Assembly: GCA_944326915.1 (NCBI GenBank)
Contig: CALVFT010000001.1
Coordinates: forward strand, 248,001-312,000
Length of the DNA stretch: 64,000 nucleotides
From: Candidatus Gastranaerophilales bacterium
GTDB lineage: Bacteria; Cyanobacteriota; Vampirovibrionia; Gastranaerophilales; Gastranaerophilaceae
Direction of reading: 5' to 3'
The position numbers were made by a program, and so were the translations under genes. Positions 33,934-42,437 of the stretch are shown here, in pieces. Below the pieces are notes generated by a model. That model saw nothing but the letters and a program-made list of their open reading frames with translations, was not told where the DNA came from and searched no databases. Every line of letters starts with the position of its first letter. Positions within the stretch are counted from its first letter, which is position 1.

Positions 33934-33971
33934 TACTTTGAGGTGCATAGCTGTTGATTAGGGATATGTGT
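33934..33971 (+). repeat. Hairpin and intergenic repeat copy B
   Basis: A hairpin of AGCTATG with CATAGCT begins just before, and CTGTTGATTA-GG-GATATGTGT (33951-33971) follows. It matches 7441-7461 at 19 of 21 positions. The rest of 33916-34147 shows no gene that I can support. Confidence 0.4.
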
Positions 33972-34179
33972 ATCTTAGTCTCTAAGGAGTATGGTTTTAT
34001 ATTATCAGAGCTTTCTAAAAATGAAATCATACATTTTTATGATTGTTTTTTAAATTTAGAAAAAATCAGCATGTGATGAGAAAAGATACAATGTAAAATA
34101 ATGTAAAATTTATATTACACAGGTAGCATAAAAAGTTTTTTTGGACTTATAATGCATGCATACATTAAAGAGGTTAAAA

Positions 34180-34515
34180 ATGTTTATTCAAAAGGTTTCT
34201 TCACACAATTTATACAACAGCTATTTAAACAATAATAAAACTAATCACCAAAACAAAAATCAAGTGTCTTTCGGAGTAGGGGAAGATTATGGTGCTGAAG
34301 ATGACGTATTTAACAAAATGGAAGAAAGAAGCAATGCAAAATATGCATATGCTGAACTTGGTGATGACACAACATATTGGGAACTACTTTTCGGACCTAA
34401 AAAAATAAAATATCCTATTGATAAATCAAAACTCGAAAGTCTTAAAGAAGATCCTATAGATTCTTTAGAAGAAGAACCCCTTATTGATTACGAAGCTGAA
34501 GAATACTACGATTAA
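34180..34515 (+). CDS. Hypothetical acidic protein with VSFGVG leader
   Basis: A 111-residue protein. Residues 1-28 are Asn/Gln/Lys-rich (MFIQKVSSHN ... NNNKTNHQNKNQ) and end in VSFGVG (29-34). The remainder is strongly acidic, with EDYGAEDD, DSLEEEPLIDYEAEEYYD and a central WELLFGPKKIKYPIDKS. No family is recognised. AAAGAGG supports ATG 34180 over the in-frame ATG 34156. A TATAAT lies at 34148-34153. It shares leader style with the products at 29276 and 32623. A terminator follows. Confidence 0.7.
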   Translation: MFIQKVSSHNLYNSYLNNNKTNHQNKNQVSFGVGEDYGAEDDVFNKMEERSNAKYAYAELGDDTTYWELLFGPKKIKYPIDKSKLESLKEDPIDSLEEEPLIDYEAEEYYD

Positions 34516-34539
34516 TGATAGACAAATGGATTAGAAAAG

Positions 34540-34567
34540 AAGAAGTTTATAACTTCTTTTTTTTTCA
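34540..34567 (+). terminator. Rho-independent terminator
   Basis: AAGAAGTT (34540-34547) pairs with AACTTCTT (34551-34558), followed by a run of T. Confidence 0.8.
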
Positions 34568-34613
34568 TGCTAAAATATGCTTAATTTATTAATCAAATAG
34601 TAGGATATCGAAT

Positions 34614-36047
34614 ATGTTTGACAGTCTTAGCGAAAAATTACAAAACATTATAAGCAAAACACAAGGAAAAGAATTAACTCAAGATAACATGCAAGAAGCT
34701 TTGAGAGAAATTCGCAGAGCACTTCTTGAAGCTGACGTAAACCTTCGTGTTGTAAAAGCGTTTATTTCTGCAATAAAAGATAAAGCAGAAGGCGAAAAAG
34801 TTTTGGAAGGTGTAAATCCTTCACAACAATTAATCAAAATTGTTCATGATGAATTAGTAAATCTTTTAGGAAAAGAATTAAAACCTTTAGATTTATCAGG
34901 TTCACCCAACATAATTATGATGCTTGGGCTTCAAGGTTCAGGAAAGACAACATCTTCAGCTAAATTGGCAGTAAAACTGAAAAAAGAAGGCCGAAACCCA
35001 TTGCTTGTTGCTTGTGATGTATATCGACCTGCAGCGATATCACAACTTCAAACTCTTGGAAAAGAAATTGACACAGAAGTATTTACAATCCCTGAAAGCC
35101 AAGATGTTCAACATATTGTAAAAAGTGCAATAGAATACGCAAAAGAGCACAATTTTAATACAATAATTCTAGATACAGCAGGCAGATTACAAATCGATAC
35201 TGATATGATGGCAGAGCTTTTGCTGATTGATAGAATATTCCATCCGAATGAAAAACTGCTGGTAATAGATGCCATGACAGGTCAAGAAGCAGTGAATGTT
35301 GCCGAAAACTTCGATGCTCAACTTAACTTAACAGGTTTGGTATTGACTAAACTTGATGGAGACAGCAGAGGAGGTTCTGCACTTAGCGTTGCATACTGTA
35401 CAGGAAAACCTATTAAACTAACCGGTACAGGTGAAAAATTGAATGCCCTTGAAGATTTTTACCCTGAAAGAATGGCAACAAGAATTCTTGGAATGGGTGA
35501 TATTGTATCACTTGTTGAAAGAGCTCAAGAAGTATTTGATGAAAAACAAGCAAGAGAATTAGAAGAAAAAATGGCTAAATCTGAGTTCTCTTTTAATGAC
35601 TTTTTGAAAATGCAAAAACAAATGCAAGCTTTTGGTTCAATGGGAAATCTTCTTGGAATGATTCCTGGACTAAATATCGGGAAAGACGACAGAGATAAAA
35701 TTTCTCATGAAGGTGAAAAACAATTTAAAAGAATAGAAGTTTTTATCCAAAGTATGACTCCTCAAGAACGTGAAAACCCTGCATTGATTAATACAAGCCG
35801 TAAAAAACGTATTGCAAAAGGTTGTGGCATGGAGATGCATGAAATAAATCAGTTTATGCAACAATTTGAACAAATGCGCATGATGATGAAAGGTATGCAT
35901 GATATGAAAAGCATGTTTGGCAAAATGGGTTCAGGCATGCCAGATCTTAGTAAAATGGGTAACTTAGGCGGACTAGGCGGTTTTAACGGCAAACTTGGAA
36001 AACACGCAATGAACAAAGCTATGAAAATGATGCGTCGTTTCAAATAA
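34614..36047 (+). CDS. ffh: Signal recognition particle protein Ffh
   Basis: A 477-residue SRP54-family GTPase that binds signal peptides at the ribosome and hands them to FtsY. The N domain is 1-95. The G domain has GLQGSGKTT (G1), DVYRPAA, DTAGRLQ (G3) and TKLDGDSRGG (G4 region). The Met-rich M domain begins at about 320 (FLKMQKQMQAFGSMGNLLGMIPG, QQFEQMRMMMKGMHDM). TAGGA precedes the start. I looked for the SRP RNA near it and did not find one. Confidence 0.97.
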   Translation: MFDSLSEKLQNIISKTQGKELTQDNMQEALREIRRALLEADVNLRVVKAFISAIKDKAEGEKVLEGVNPSQQLIKIVHDELVNLLGKELKPLDLSGSPNIIMMLGLQGSGKTTSSAKLAVKLKKEGRNPLLVACDVYRPAAISQLQTLGKEIDTEVFTIPESQDVQHIVKSAIEYAKEHNFNTIILDTAGRLQIDTDMMAELLLIDRIFHPNEKLLVIDAMTGQEAVNVAENFDAQLNLTGLVLTKLDGDSRGGSALSVAYCTGKPIKLTGTGEKLNALEDFYPERMATRILGMGDIVSLVERAQEVFDEKQARELEEKMAKSEFSFNDFLKMQKQMQAFGSMGNLLGMIPGLNIGKDDRDKISHEGEKQFKRIEVFIQSMTPQERENPALINTSRKKRIAKGCGMEMHEINQFMQQFEQMRMMMKGMHDMKSMFGKMGSGMPDLSKMGNLGGLGGFNGKLGKHAMNKAMKMMRRFK

Positions 36048-36104
36048 AAGAAATTGAAATAAATTTTTATTAAATAAAATTCCTTAACAATTCTGAATCA
36101 ATGT

Positions 36105-36133
36105 TTTACAAAATGTTTAAAAAATGATAGAAT
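36105..36133 (+). promoter_or_regulatory. Promoter of the TonB-C protein gene
   Basis: TTTACA (36105-36110), 17 bp, TAGAAT (36128-36133). The start would fall just before AGGAG and ATG 36153. Confidence 0.6.
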
Positions 36134-36152
36134 TGCTACCAGGAGTTATGGT

Positions 36153-36881
36153 ATGGTGAAAAAAATATTTCTGCTTTTAAGTTTAATCTTGATGTCATTT
36201 TCAAATCTTGCGTATTCAGATGAGACAGATCCAAATAGTTTTGTCGACTCATACGGTCAGGAAGTACAAGCTATTATAAAAAGTAATTTAAAATATCAAG
36301 GCCTGGAAAATGCTACAACAGCTGTTACATACAAAATTCACCCTGATGGAAGTGTAACTGACATAAAACTTGAAAAACCAAGTGGAACCGGCTTTGACCA
36401 AGCAGTTATCCAAGCTGTGCAAAAATCTGCTCCTTTTAAACCATTCCCTAAAGGCTCAAACATTTCTGATATCGTTATGACTAGTGGTTTTCAACATCAA
36501 GTAAAAAAATATCAGTCAGTTAGAATGTCCATAATGCCTGTTGAGCCAACTGACGAGGCACAACAAAGTTATAAAAAATACATGGATAATATTGGTAAAA
36601 TCTTTTTTGATCATATCCCAACAATATATGATTATATTCCAAATGAACCGGTTGTATCATGTGTAATTCTACAAGATGGTAGCGTAACAAATGTCAAAGT
36701 TGAAAAATCATCCGGTATTCCTGAATATGATGCAAAAATTATAGAAACATATTCTAAAATAAAACTTCCACAATTTCCTCAAGAGCTTAGCGGATACAAA
36801 CAATTACCGTATTCTGCACGCTTATATAGACAATACAGATTTACACCTCCTGCAGGGAATCCAAGCATTATGTTTAGATAA
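36153..36881 (+). CDS. Exported protein with two TonB C-terminal-like domains
   Basis: A 242-residue protein. Residues 1-22 are a signal peptide or anchor (KKIFLLLSLILMSFSNLAYS). Two copies of a TonB C-terminal-like unit follow. The first, near 45-110, reads TYKIHPDGSVTDIKLEKPSGTGFDQAVIQAV. The second, near 165-230, reads SCVILQDGSVTNVKVEKSSGIPEYDAKIIETY. Single TonB-C domains bind outer-membrane transporters. The duplication without the Pro-rich spacer or an ExbBD pair is unusual, so its role in energy transfer is uncertain. Confidence 0.82.
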   Translation: MVKKIFLLLSLILMSFSNLAYSDETDPNSFVDSYGQEVQAIIKSNLKYQGLENATTAVTYKIHPDGSVTDIKLEKPSGTGFDQAVIQAVQKSAPFKPFPKGSNISDIVMTSGFQHQVKKYQSVRMSIMPVEPTDEAQQSYKKYMDNIGKIFFDHIPTIYDYIPNEPVVSCVILQDGSVTNVKVEKSSGIPEYDAKIIETYSKIKLPQFPQELSGYKQLPYSARLYRQYRFTPPAGNPSIMFR

Positions 36882-36897
36882 AATATAATTAACAAAC

Positions 36898-37131
36898 CTA
36901 TTTCTTTTTGACAACAACATTATACCCGAGTATATCAAAAACCTCTAAAAGCTCACTGACTTTAATTGTGCCGTTTCTTAGTTTATTAGTTAAATTTTCA
37001 AGAGAATCAGTCTTGTTATACTTATGATTAATATCAACTTTTAAACGCGTTAAAGTCTTGCCTTCAAAGGCTGTCAAAAGCTTAATTAAATTTCTCACAT
37101 TATCTTTTTGCAGAATATATTCATTTTTCAT
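36898..37131 (-). CDS. Small HTH-like regulator, DUF6471/XRE-like
   Basis: A 77-residue basic protein. The C-terminal part (SLENLTNKLRNGTIKVSELLEVFDILGYNVVVK) has the helix pattern of XRE-like DNA-binding proteins, with NKLRNGTI as the recognition region. The first part is a Lys-rich helix. It is divergent from the prepilin-like gene across 93 bp that contain a promoter and overlapping repeats, so it may control that promoter. Assignment is by pattern only. Confidence 0.6.
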   Translation of the reverse strand: MKNEYILQKDNVRNLIKLLTAFEGKTLTRLKVDINHKYNKTDSLENLTNKLRNGTIKVSELLEVFDILGYNVVVKKK

Positions 37132-37156
37132 TTCATAACTATATATTGTTCAAGAA

Positions 37157-37185
37157 TTGACAACCTAATTATAAAATGATACTAT
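37157..37185 (+). promoter_or_regulatory. Promoter of the prepilin-like gene
   Basis: TTGACA (37157-37162), 17 bp, TACTAT (37180-37185). The -10 box overlaps the TATCTAAG repeat at 37183. Confidence 0.7.
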
Positions 37186-37210
37186 CTAAGTATATAATTA
37201 GATATCTAAG
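37183..37210. promoter_or_regulatory. Operator-like repeats over the pilin promoter
   Basis: TATCTAAG occurs at 37183-37190 and 37203-37210, 20 bp apart (two helical turns). The reverse complement TTAGATA lies at 37198-37204. The array covers the -10 box and start point, suited to a repressor dimer pair. Confidence 0.55.
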
Positions 37211-37224
37211 CATGGAGTTAAGAT

Positions 37225-37893
37225 ATGAAACAAGGGTTCACATTAGCAGAAACTCTAATAACCATAGGAATAATTGGTATCGTTGCTGCTATGACATTAC
37301 CTGTAGTAATAGCAAAATATCAAGAAATTGAATTTGCAACTGCATTCAAAAAAATATATTCAGAACTGCAAAACAGCATAGATTATATAACATTATCAAA
37401 TGGCATAACTGAGTGTTACACTTATTTCCCTGAAGGAGTAGGTAGTTATCAACGAAAAACTCAAGATTGCGAGCAACTTTTTTCAAACATAGTAGAGAAA
37501 TTACAACTTACAAAAGGGCGTGATAGTCTAAGAAATTTATATGCAGATTCAAATACTGTTTATGCTAACGGAGGAGAAGCAATAAATAGAACATGCTCAT
37601 ATGATACTTCCATAAAAAATTCACAAATTTATGTTACTAAAAATGGCATGACAATATTTTTGACAAAGACTTACGTTCCACTATCAATTATTATTGATGT
37701 AAATGGAGAAAAGGGACCTAATAAATGGGGATATGATACCTTTTATATGATGCTCACAAGTCATAATGAAAAAACTAATAGAATACTATTAACAGATGAA
37801 ATGTGCTCTATCATTGAAAAAGGAGGAAAACTTCCAAGAACTATATTACGAAATGAAAAAGAAAACACAGATTTTTCAATATTCTGGCAATAA
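37225..37893 (+). CDS. Type IV prepilin-like protein
   Basis: A 222-residue protein with a class III prepilin leader. MKQG is followed by FTLAETLITIGIIGIVAAMTLP: cleavage after G4 leaves N-methylated F5, E9 is the conserved Glu, and the hydrophobic helix is 5-30. The rest contains cysteines (ITECYTYFPEG, TQDCEQ, NRTCSYD, EMCSIIE) that may form disulfides. It is a pseudopilin or minor pilin of a type II secretion or type IV pilus machine, which is not in the window. GGAG precedes the start. Confidence 0.88.
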   Translation: MKQGFTLAETLITIGIIGIVAAMTLPVVIAKYQEIEFATAFKKIYSELQNSIDYITLSNGITECYTYFPEGVGSYQRKTQDCEQLFSNIVEKLQLTKGRDSLRNLYADSNTVYANGGEAINRTCSYDTSIKNSQIYVTKNGMTIFLTKTYVPLSIIIDVNGEKGPNKWGYDTFYMMLTSHNEKTNRILLTDEMCSIIEKGGKLPRTILRNEKENTDFSIFWQ

Positions 37894-37901
37894 TGATATT
37901 A

Positions 37902-40442
37902 TTAGAATTTTTTCAATTTTGCGTAAGCTGCATCCATAGCTTTGACACCTTGTTTGCCAAAATCTATCGTATACATCATACTATCACCAATTTGAGTAAC
38001 CTCTTTGATATGTCCTATGCCTAGTTTGTCATGGAATACTCTTTCACCTTCATTAAATACATACTCAATAGGTTTTGTAGTTTCCATTTGACGTTGACGT
38101 TCTTCCTCTGCTTGTTTCATAGCTTTTTCTTTTTGGCGCTTTTCTTCAAGCATACGTTTAATCGCATTATCTTTAAAAAATTCTTTTACTTTTTCTTCAT
38201 CTCGCTGTTTATTTTCTTTTGATTTAACAAGAATAGTACGAGATGGACTTCTCATTGGTTGGGAATATGCAGAATTTTGTCTTTGTCTATCGCTTTGTGT
38301 ATTACCTGTAGCCAGACCGCGCGTTGGAGCGACAAAGTTTTTACCAAAACCTGATGATGGTTTTACAAATCCATAGCTATCTGATTGAGCCTTTGATGAA
38401 GAGTAACTTGTATTTGAGCTGTAACCTGATTTTGCTCGTGATACTGCACTTTGGAAAGTGGAAGAACCACTTGTTGAACCTTCGAAAGATGTCATATTCA
38501 AAAGGTTTCTTGGTATTTCTTCTATAAATCGTGATGGGTTGTAGTATTTGTATTCACCCCACATTTGACGACGTTTTGCAGATGTTAGGTACAATTTTTC
38601 TTCTGCACGAGTAACTCCAACATACATTAGACGTCTTTCTTCTTCCATTTCTGATGGGATATTAAAAGTTCTTTGGTGCGGGAATACACCTTCATCGCAG
38701 CCTGCAAGGAATACTATCGGAAATTCCAGACCTTTTGCTGAGTGCAAAGTCATTAAAGTAACGTTATTTGAAATATCATCCATTCCATCAATATCTGATA
38801 CTAATGCTACTTGTTGCAAAAATTCTCCAAGGGTATTGTCTTCTTCCTCTGCAACAAATTCTCCGGCAACGTTAACTAACTCTTGCAAGTTTTCGATATC
38901 TGCTTCTGCTTCAGGAGTATTTTGTGATTGTAATTCAGCTAAATATCCTGTTTTTTCTATTACTAAAGTGACAAATTCTTGTAAAGAATATGATTTTACG
39001 GCATCTTTAAATTTTAAGACTAGTTCTGTAAAATCCTTTAGTTTTGAACGAGTTCTAGGAGGGATTTCCTCTGCTTCTTCAATTCTTTGACAAGCTTGGA
39101 AAAGACTTATGTCTTCTTTATCCGCAAATTCCTGAAGATTTTTTATCGTTGTATCACCGATAGATCTTTTAGGAACATTTACTATACGTTTAAAACTTTG
39201 GGAATCATCAGGATTATATATTAATTTCAAATACGCTATTATATCTTTAATTTCTTTACGGTCATAGAATTTTAGACCACCGTAAATTCTATAAGGTATT
39301 CCTGCAGCCATACAAGCTTCTTCAAGTGCACGAGATTGAGAATTTGTACGGTACAAAATTGCATATTTGTTATAATCACCGTTCGCAGAATTTTTGATGT
39401 TACTTACGATAAAGTTTGCTTCATCAGATTCATCTTGAGCTTCAAAATAATCAATTAACTCACCTTCACCTTTATTTGAATACAAAACCTTATCTACACG
39501 TTCGGTATTATTCTCAATAATAGCATTCGCTACATTCAAAATATTCGCAGTAGAACGATAGTTTTGCTCAAGTTTAATTAGCTTTGTATTTTTAAAATCT
39601 TTTTGAAAGTTCAAAATAATTGTATAATCTGCACCACGCCAACTATAAATCGATTGGTCAACATCACCGACTACACACAATGAACGTTCTTCTGGAATTT
39701 CATCATACAAACCGGTATATAACATATTCACTAATTTGTATTGAGCCATGTTTGTATCTTGGAACTCATCTACAAGAAGATGTTTAAATCTATTGTAATA
39801 AAAATCCCTTACTTCTTTGCTTTGTTCAAGCATTTTAACAGTCAAAAGCAACATATCATCAAAATCAATAGCGTTGTTGTTATTCAAGGAATTTTCGTAT
39901 TCTTCATAAATTGCTGCTATCTTTTGGGATTTGAAATCTCTTGCAAAAGTTGCAAACGTATATGCATCCTGCATTTTGTTTTTAGCATTAGAAATAACTG
40001 ATTTAACAAGCTTTGGTTGATAAATTTTGTCATCTAAATTTAATTTTTTTATAGCCTGTTTTATAACAGCATTTGAATCATTTTCATCATATATTGAAAA
40101 ATTCTTGTCTAATTTTTTACCTGACTGAAATGCGTAATTTTCGATATTTTCACGCAGCATTCTTCCGCAAATCCCGTGAAAAGTTCCAACCCACATGTAT
40201 TTTACAACATTTTCACCAAGGATTTTACCAAGACGCTCTTTCATTTCTTTTGCAGCCTTGTTTGTAAATGTTACTGCCAAAATATCTCTTGGTCTTACTC
40301 CGTTTTGTATGAGGTAAGCTATTCTTGAGGTAAGTAATTTAGTTTTTCCACTACCTGCACCTGCTAAAACTAATAGTGGTCCCTTGACTGTTTCAACAGC
40401 TTCGCGCTGCTCTTTATTAAGATTATCCAATATATTTTCCAT
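37902..40442 (-). CDS. pcrA: UvrD/PcrA-type DNA helicase
   Basis: An 846-residue superfamily 1 3'-5' helicase. Walker A is LAGAGSGKTKLL and motif II is VDEFQDTN. GDVDQSIYSWRGA, LEQNYRST, LMTLHSAKGLEFPIVFLAG and YVGVTRAEEKLYL are further SF1A motifs. The C-terminal tail (about 660-846) is Ser/Gln-rich, then a Lys/Glu-rich coiled coil, and ends with a KOW/Tudor-like PcrA domain (EGERVFHDKLGIGHIKEV). That domain binds RNA polymerase in PcrA. The frame begins at a TTG (40457), but ATG 40442 is chosen. Confidence 0.95.
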   Translation of the reverse strand: MENILDNLNKEQREAVETVKGPLLVLAGAGSGKTKLLTSRIAYLIQNGVRPRDILAVTFTNKAAKEMKERLGKILGENVVKYMWVGTFHGICGRMLRENIENYAFQSGKKLDKNFSIYDENDSNAVIKQAIKKLNLDDKIYQPKLVKSVISNAKNKMQDAYTFATFARDFKSQKIAAIYEEYENSLNNNNAIDFDDMLLLTVKMLEQSKEVRDFYYNRFKHLLVDEFQDTNMAQYKLVNMLYTGLYDEIPEERSLCVVGDVDQSIYSWRGADYTIILNFQKDFKNTKLIKLEQNYRSTANILNVANAIIENNTERVDKVLYSNKGEGELIDYFEAQDESDEANFIVSNIKNSANGDYNKYAILYRTNSQSRALEEACMAAGIPYRIYGGLKFYDRKEIKDIIAYLKLIYNPDDSQSFKRIVNVPKRSIGDTTIKNLQEFADKEDISLFQACQRIEEAEEIPPRTRSKLKDFTELVLKFKDAVKSYSLQEFVTLVIEKTGYLAELQSQNTPEAEADIENLQELVNVAGEFVAEEEDNTLGEFLQQVALVSDIDGMDDISNNVTLMTLHSAKGLEFPIVFLAGCDEGVFPHQRTFNIPSEMEEERRLMYVGVTRAEEKLYLTSAKRRQMWGEYKYYNPSRFIEEIPRNLLNMTSFEGSTSGSSTFQSAVSRAKSGYSSNTSYSSSKAQSDSYGFVKPSSGFGKNFVAPTRGLATGNTQSDRQRQNSAYSQPMRSPSRTILVKSKENKQRDEEKVKEFFKDNAIKRMLEEKRQKEKAMKQAEEERQRQMETTKPIEYVFNEGERVFHDKLGIGHIKEVTQIGDSMMYTIDFGKQGVKAMDAAYAKLKKF

Positions 40443-40525
40443 ATCCCCTATTCCCAAAATGAAATTTTTGTGATATAATCAGCATAAACTAAAAATGGTT
40501 ATATTGCAATTAGAAAGTAGGAAAA

Positions 40526-41128
40526 ATGGTGAAAACAGACATGAATGAAATTAGATTAATGAGTTCTGAAGATGATGCTAAAGAAAAACAAGGATCAATT
40601 GTTGTTCCCTTTGATGATATGGATACAGTGTCGTCAGATTCACCTGATACAGTTGATGAATTAGCTATGGAATTAGCTACAATTCAACAGTCCGCTAAGA
40701 AAATTGCTATTATCGGTAGCCGTAATCTCCCAATTACGCACCAACAGATGATTGAAACGCTAACAACAGCTCTTGTTATGCAAGGAAATACAATTATTAC
40801 ATCAGGAGGTTCTTCAGGAACTAACGCTGCTGCAATCCGTGGAGCTATGAAAGCTAATCCTGATAAATTGAAAGTAATTTTACCGCAAACTATCGGTCAA
40901 CAACCTAGCGATGTTCAAAACCAACTTATTGGTGTACCTAATATTGTTGAACATCCTGACAGAGCTATGATGACTTTGGCTGATGCATCTCGTGTTTGCA
41001 ACAGAGAAATTATTGATGATTGTAATCAATTAATTTGTTTCTTGTCACATACAAGTAAAACTTTGCATAATGCAGTTCAATATGCAGAAGAAGGTCACAA
41101 AGTTATTACCGTTTTCTATCTTGACTAA
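40526..41128 (+). CDS. DprA-like SLOG-domain protein, cyanobacterial type
   Basis: A 200-residue protein. Residues 1-50 are an acidic, Ser/Asp-rich leader, and 55-200 are a Rossmann-like SLOG domain: KIAIIGSRNLPITHQQMIE, TSGGSSGTNAAAIRGAMKANPDKLKVILPQ, ICNQ-type CNREIIDDCNQLICF, GHKVITVFYLD. From memory, cyanobacterial proteins called DNA recombination-mediator protein A have nearly the same motif order, although they are much shorter than true DprA. The function is unproven. SLOG folds bind nucleotides or nucleotide signals. TAGGA precedes the start. Confidence 0.82.
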   Translation: MVKTDMNEIRLMSSEDDAKEKQGSIVVPFDDMDTVSSDSPDTVDELAMELATIQQSAKKIAIIGSRNLPITHQQMIETLTTALVMQGNTIITSGGSSGTNAAAIRGAMKANPDKLKVILPQTIGQQPSDVQNQLIGVPNIVEHPDRAMMTLADASRVCNREIIDDCNQLICFLSHTSKTLHNAVQYAEEGHKVITVFYLD

Positions 41129-41144
41129 TACATAAAATGGACAA

Positions 41145-41172
41145 TTGACATTGCAGATTTAGTTGGTAAATT
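41145..41172 (+). promoter_or_regulatory. Promoter of the HEAT-repeat gene
   Basis: TTGACA (41145-41150), 16 bp, TAAATT (41167-41172). ATTGC/GCAAT arms flank the spacer. Confidence 0.55.
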
Positions 41173-41212
41173 GCAATGATACAAGGCTAATTTTGTTCTG
41201 CAAAGGATAGAT

Positions 41213-42382
41213 ATGACAGAAGAATTCAAAAAACTTACAGGCAAAAATAAAAATGATTATACTCAAGTGGCTAATCATTTGATTAATAATGCTGATGTTG
41301 GTCTTTTTGCAGAATTAGTGGAAAAAGATGCTTTTTTATTTGATTTTGTCAGACAAAATGTAGTACAAAGACTTACAAATGAAGTTAATGAGAGCAATTA
41401 CAAAAATTTATTGGCCTTTTTGAAATATTATGCTCCTACTTATGAGGATTTTATCATTTCTGAATTGGTAAAATATACAGATGAAGACTTGACTGATCAT
41501 ATGCTAAATTTGCTTGAAAATGGAAATGATAATGAAAAAACTTATGCGGCAAAATATTTTTCATATATACAAGATCCTCTGGCAGTTGATGCATTAAAGA
41601 AAAATGCGTACAGTGACAATGAATTTCTTGCCGCAAATTGTGCATCAACGTTAGCTGCGATGGGTGATAAAGAATCTTTCAATGTTGCTGTACAAAAATT
41701 AAGCAATGGAGATGATTTTGAAAAACTTGCAGCAGTTAAATTCCTCATCGCATATGGAGATCAATCGGCTGTACCTGTAATCATTGATGAAATGAAACAA
41801 TCTTCTCTTGCCGAAAATATTGCAGGAGAAATCCCTTATCTTATAAGTCTTTTTGACCTTATTGAAAGAGATTACGAAAATGCACTATTAGTAATCAACC
41901 ATATTATTAACGGTCTTGGAGAAATTCTTGGATTGTCTGTGGTATTTGACTTTGAACTATTTGAATTGTTTGAAAAACTAATAACAAACCACAATGATAG
42001 TAAATCAGCAATAGTTATCTTGAACGCAATAGAAAAATTTGATATCTTAACTGAAAATGATGAGTATTTATTTGATGAAGATAAAGATACTAAAAATGAA
42101 GTTATGGATATCAAAAAACTTTTGAAAAGCGTTAATAAAAAAGAATTAGAAAAACATATTAATGAAGAATTAAATGAAAGTAGTCCATTCGTTTACACTG
42201 CACTAGAATTCGCAACAGATATTGCAGCAATTCGAGAGCTTTTAAAATCCAACAATCAGACAGTGATTTTAAAAACAATAGAAGTTTTGAAAAATCTTGG
42301 TAATCTCGATGAAAGTACAAAAACTGTTGCATTATTGAAAGTTAGTGATAATAACATTAAATCTATTATTAGAGCTTTATAA
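41213..42382 (+). CDS. HEAT-repeat protein
   Basis: A 389-residue all-helical protein. HEAT-like units are seen at about 105-200 (NEKTYAAKYFSYIQDPLAVDALKKNAY, NEFLAANCASTLAAMGDKESFNVAVQKL, DDFEKLAAVKFLIAYGDQSAVPVIIDEM). The middle (200-300) is more irregular and acidic, and a last repeat lies near the C terminus. No catalytic motif is present, and a protein-binding scaffold is likely. AAAGGA precedes the start. Confidence 0.8.
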   Translation: MTEEFKKLTGKNKNDYTQVANHLINNADVGLFAELVEKDAFLFDFVRQNVVQRLTNEVNESNYKNLLAFLKYYAPTYEDFIISELVKYTDEDLTDHMLNLLENGNDNEKTYAAKYFSYIQDPLAVDALKKNAYSDNEFLAANCASTLAAMGDKESFNVAVQKLSNGDDFEKLAAVKFLIAYGDQSAVPVIIDEMKQSSLAENIAGEIPYLISLFDLIERDYENALLVINHIINGLGEILGLSVVFDFELFELFEKLITNHNDSKSAIVILNAIEKFDILTENDEYLFDEDKDTKNEVMDIKKLLKSVNKKELEKHINEELNESSPFVYTALEFATDIAAIRELLKSNNQTVILKTIEVLKNLGNLDESTKTVALLKVSDNNIKSIIRAL

Positions 42383-42437
42383 CAGGTATTTTCTATTACC
42401 AGCTTTCATGATATGATAGACATATAGGAGAGCTTGT

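Noticed and set aside
34567-34613. Signal recognition particle RNA near ffh
   Set aside because: The gap before ffh is too short and has no GGAA tetraloop hairpin. No candidate was seen in 33916-34147 either.
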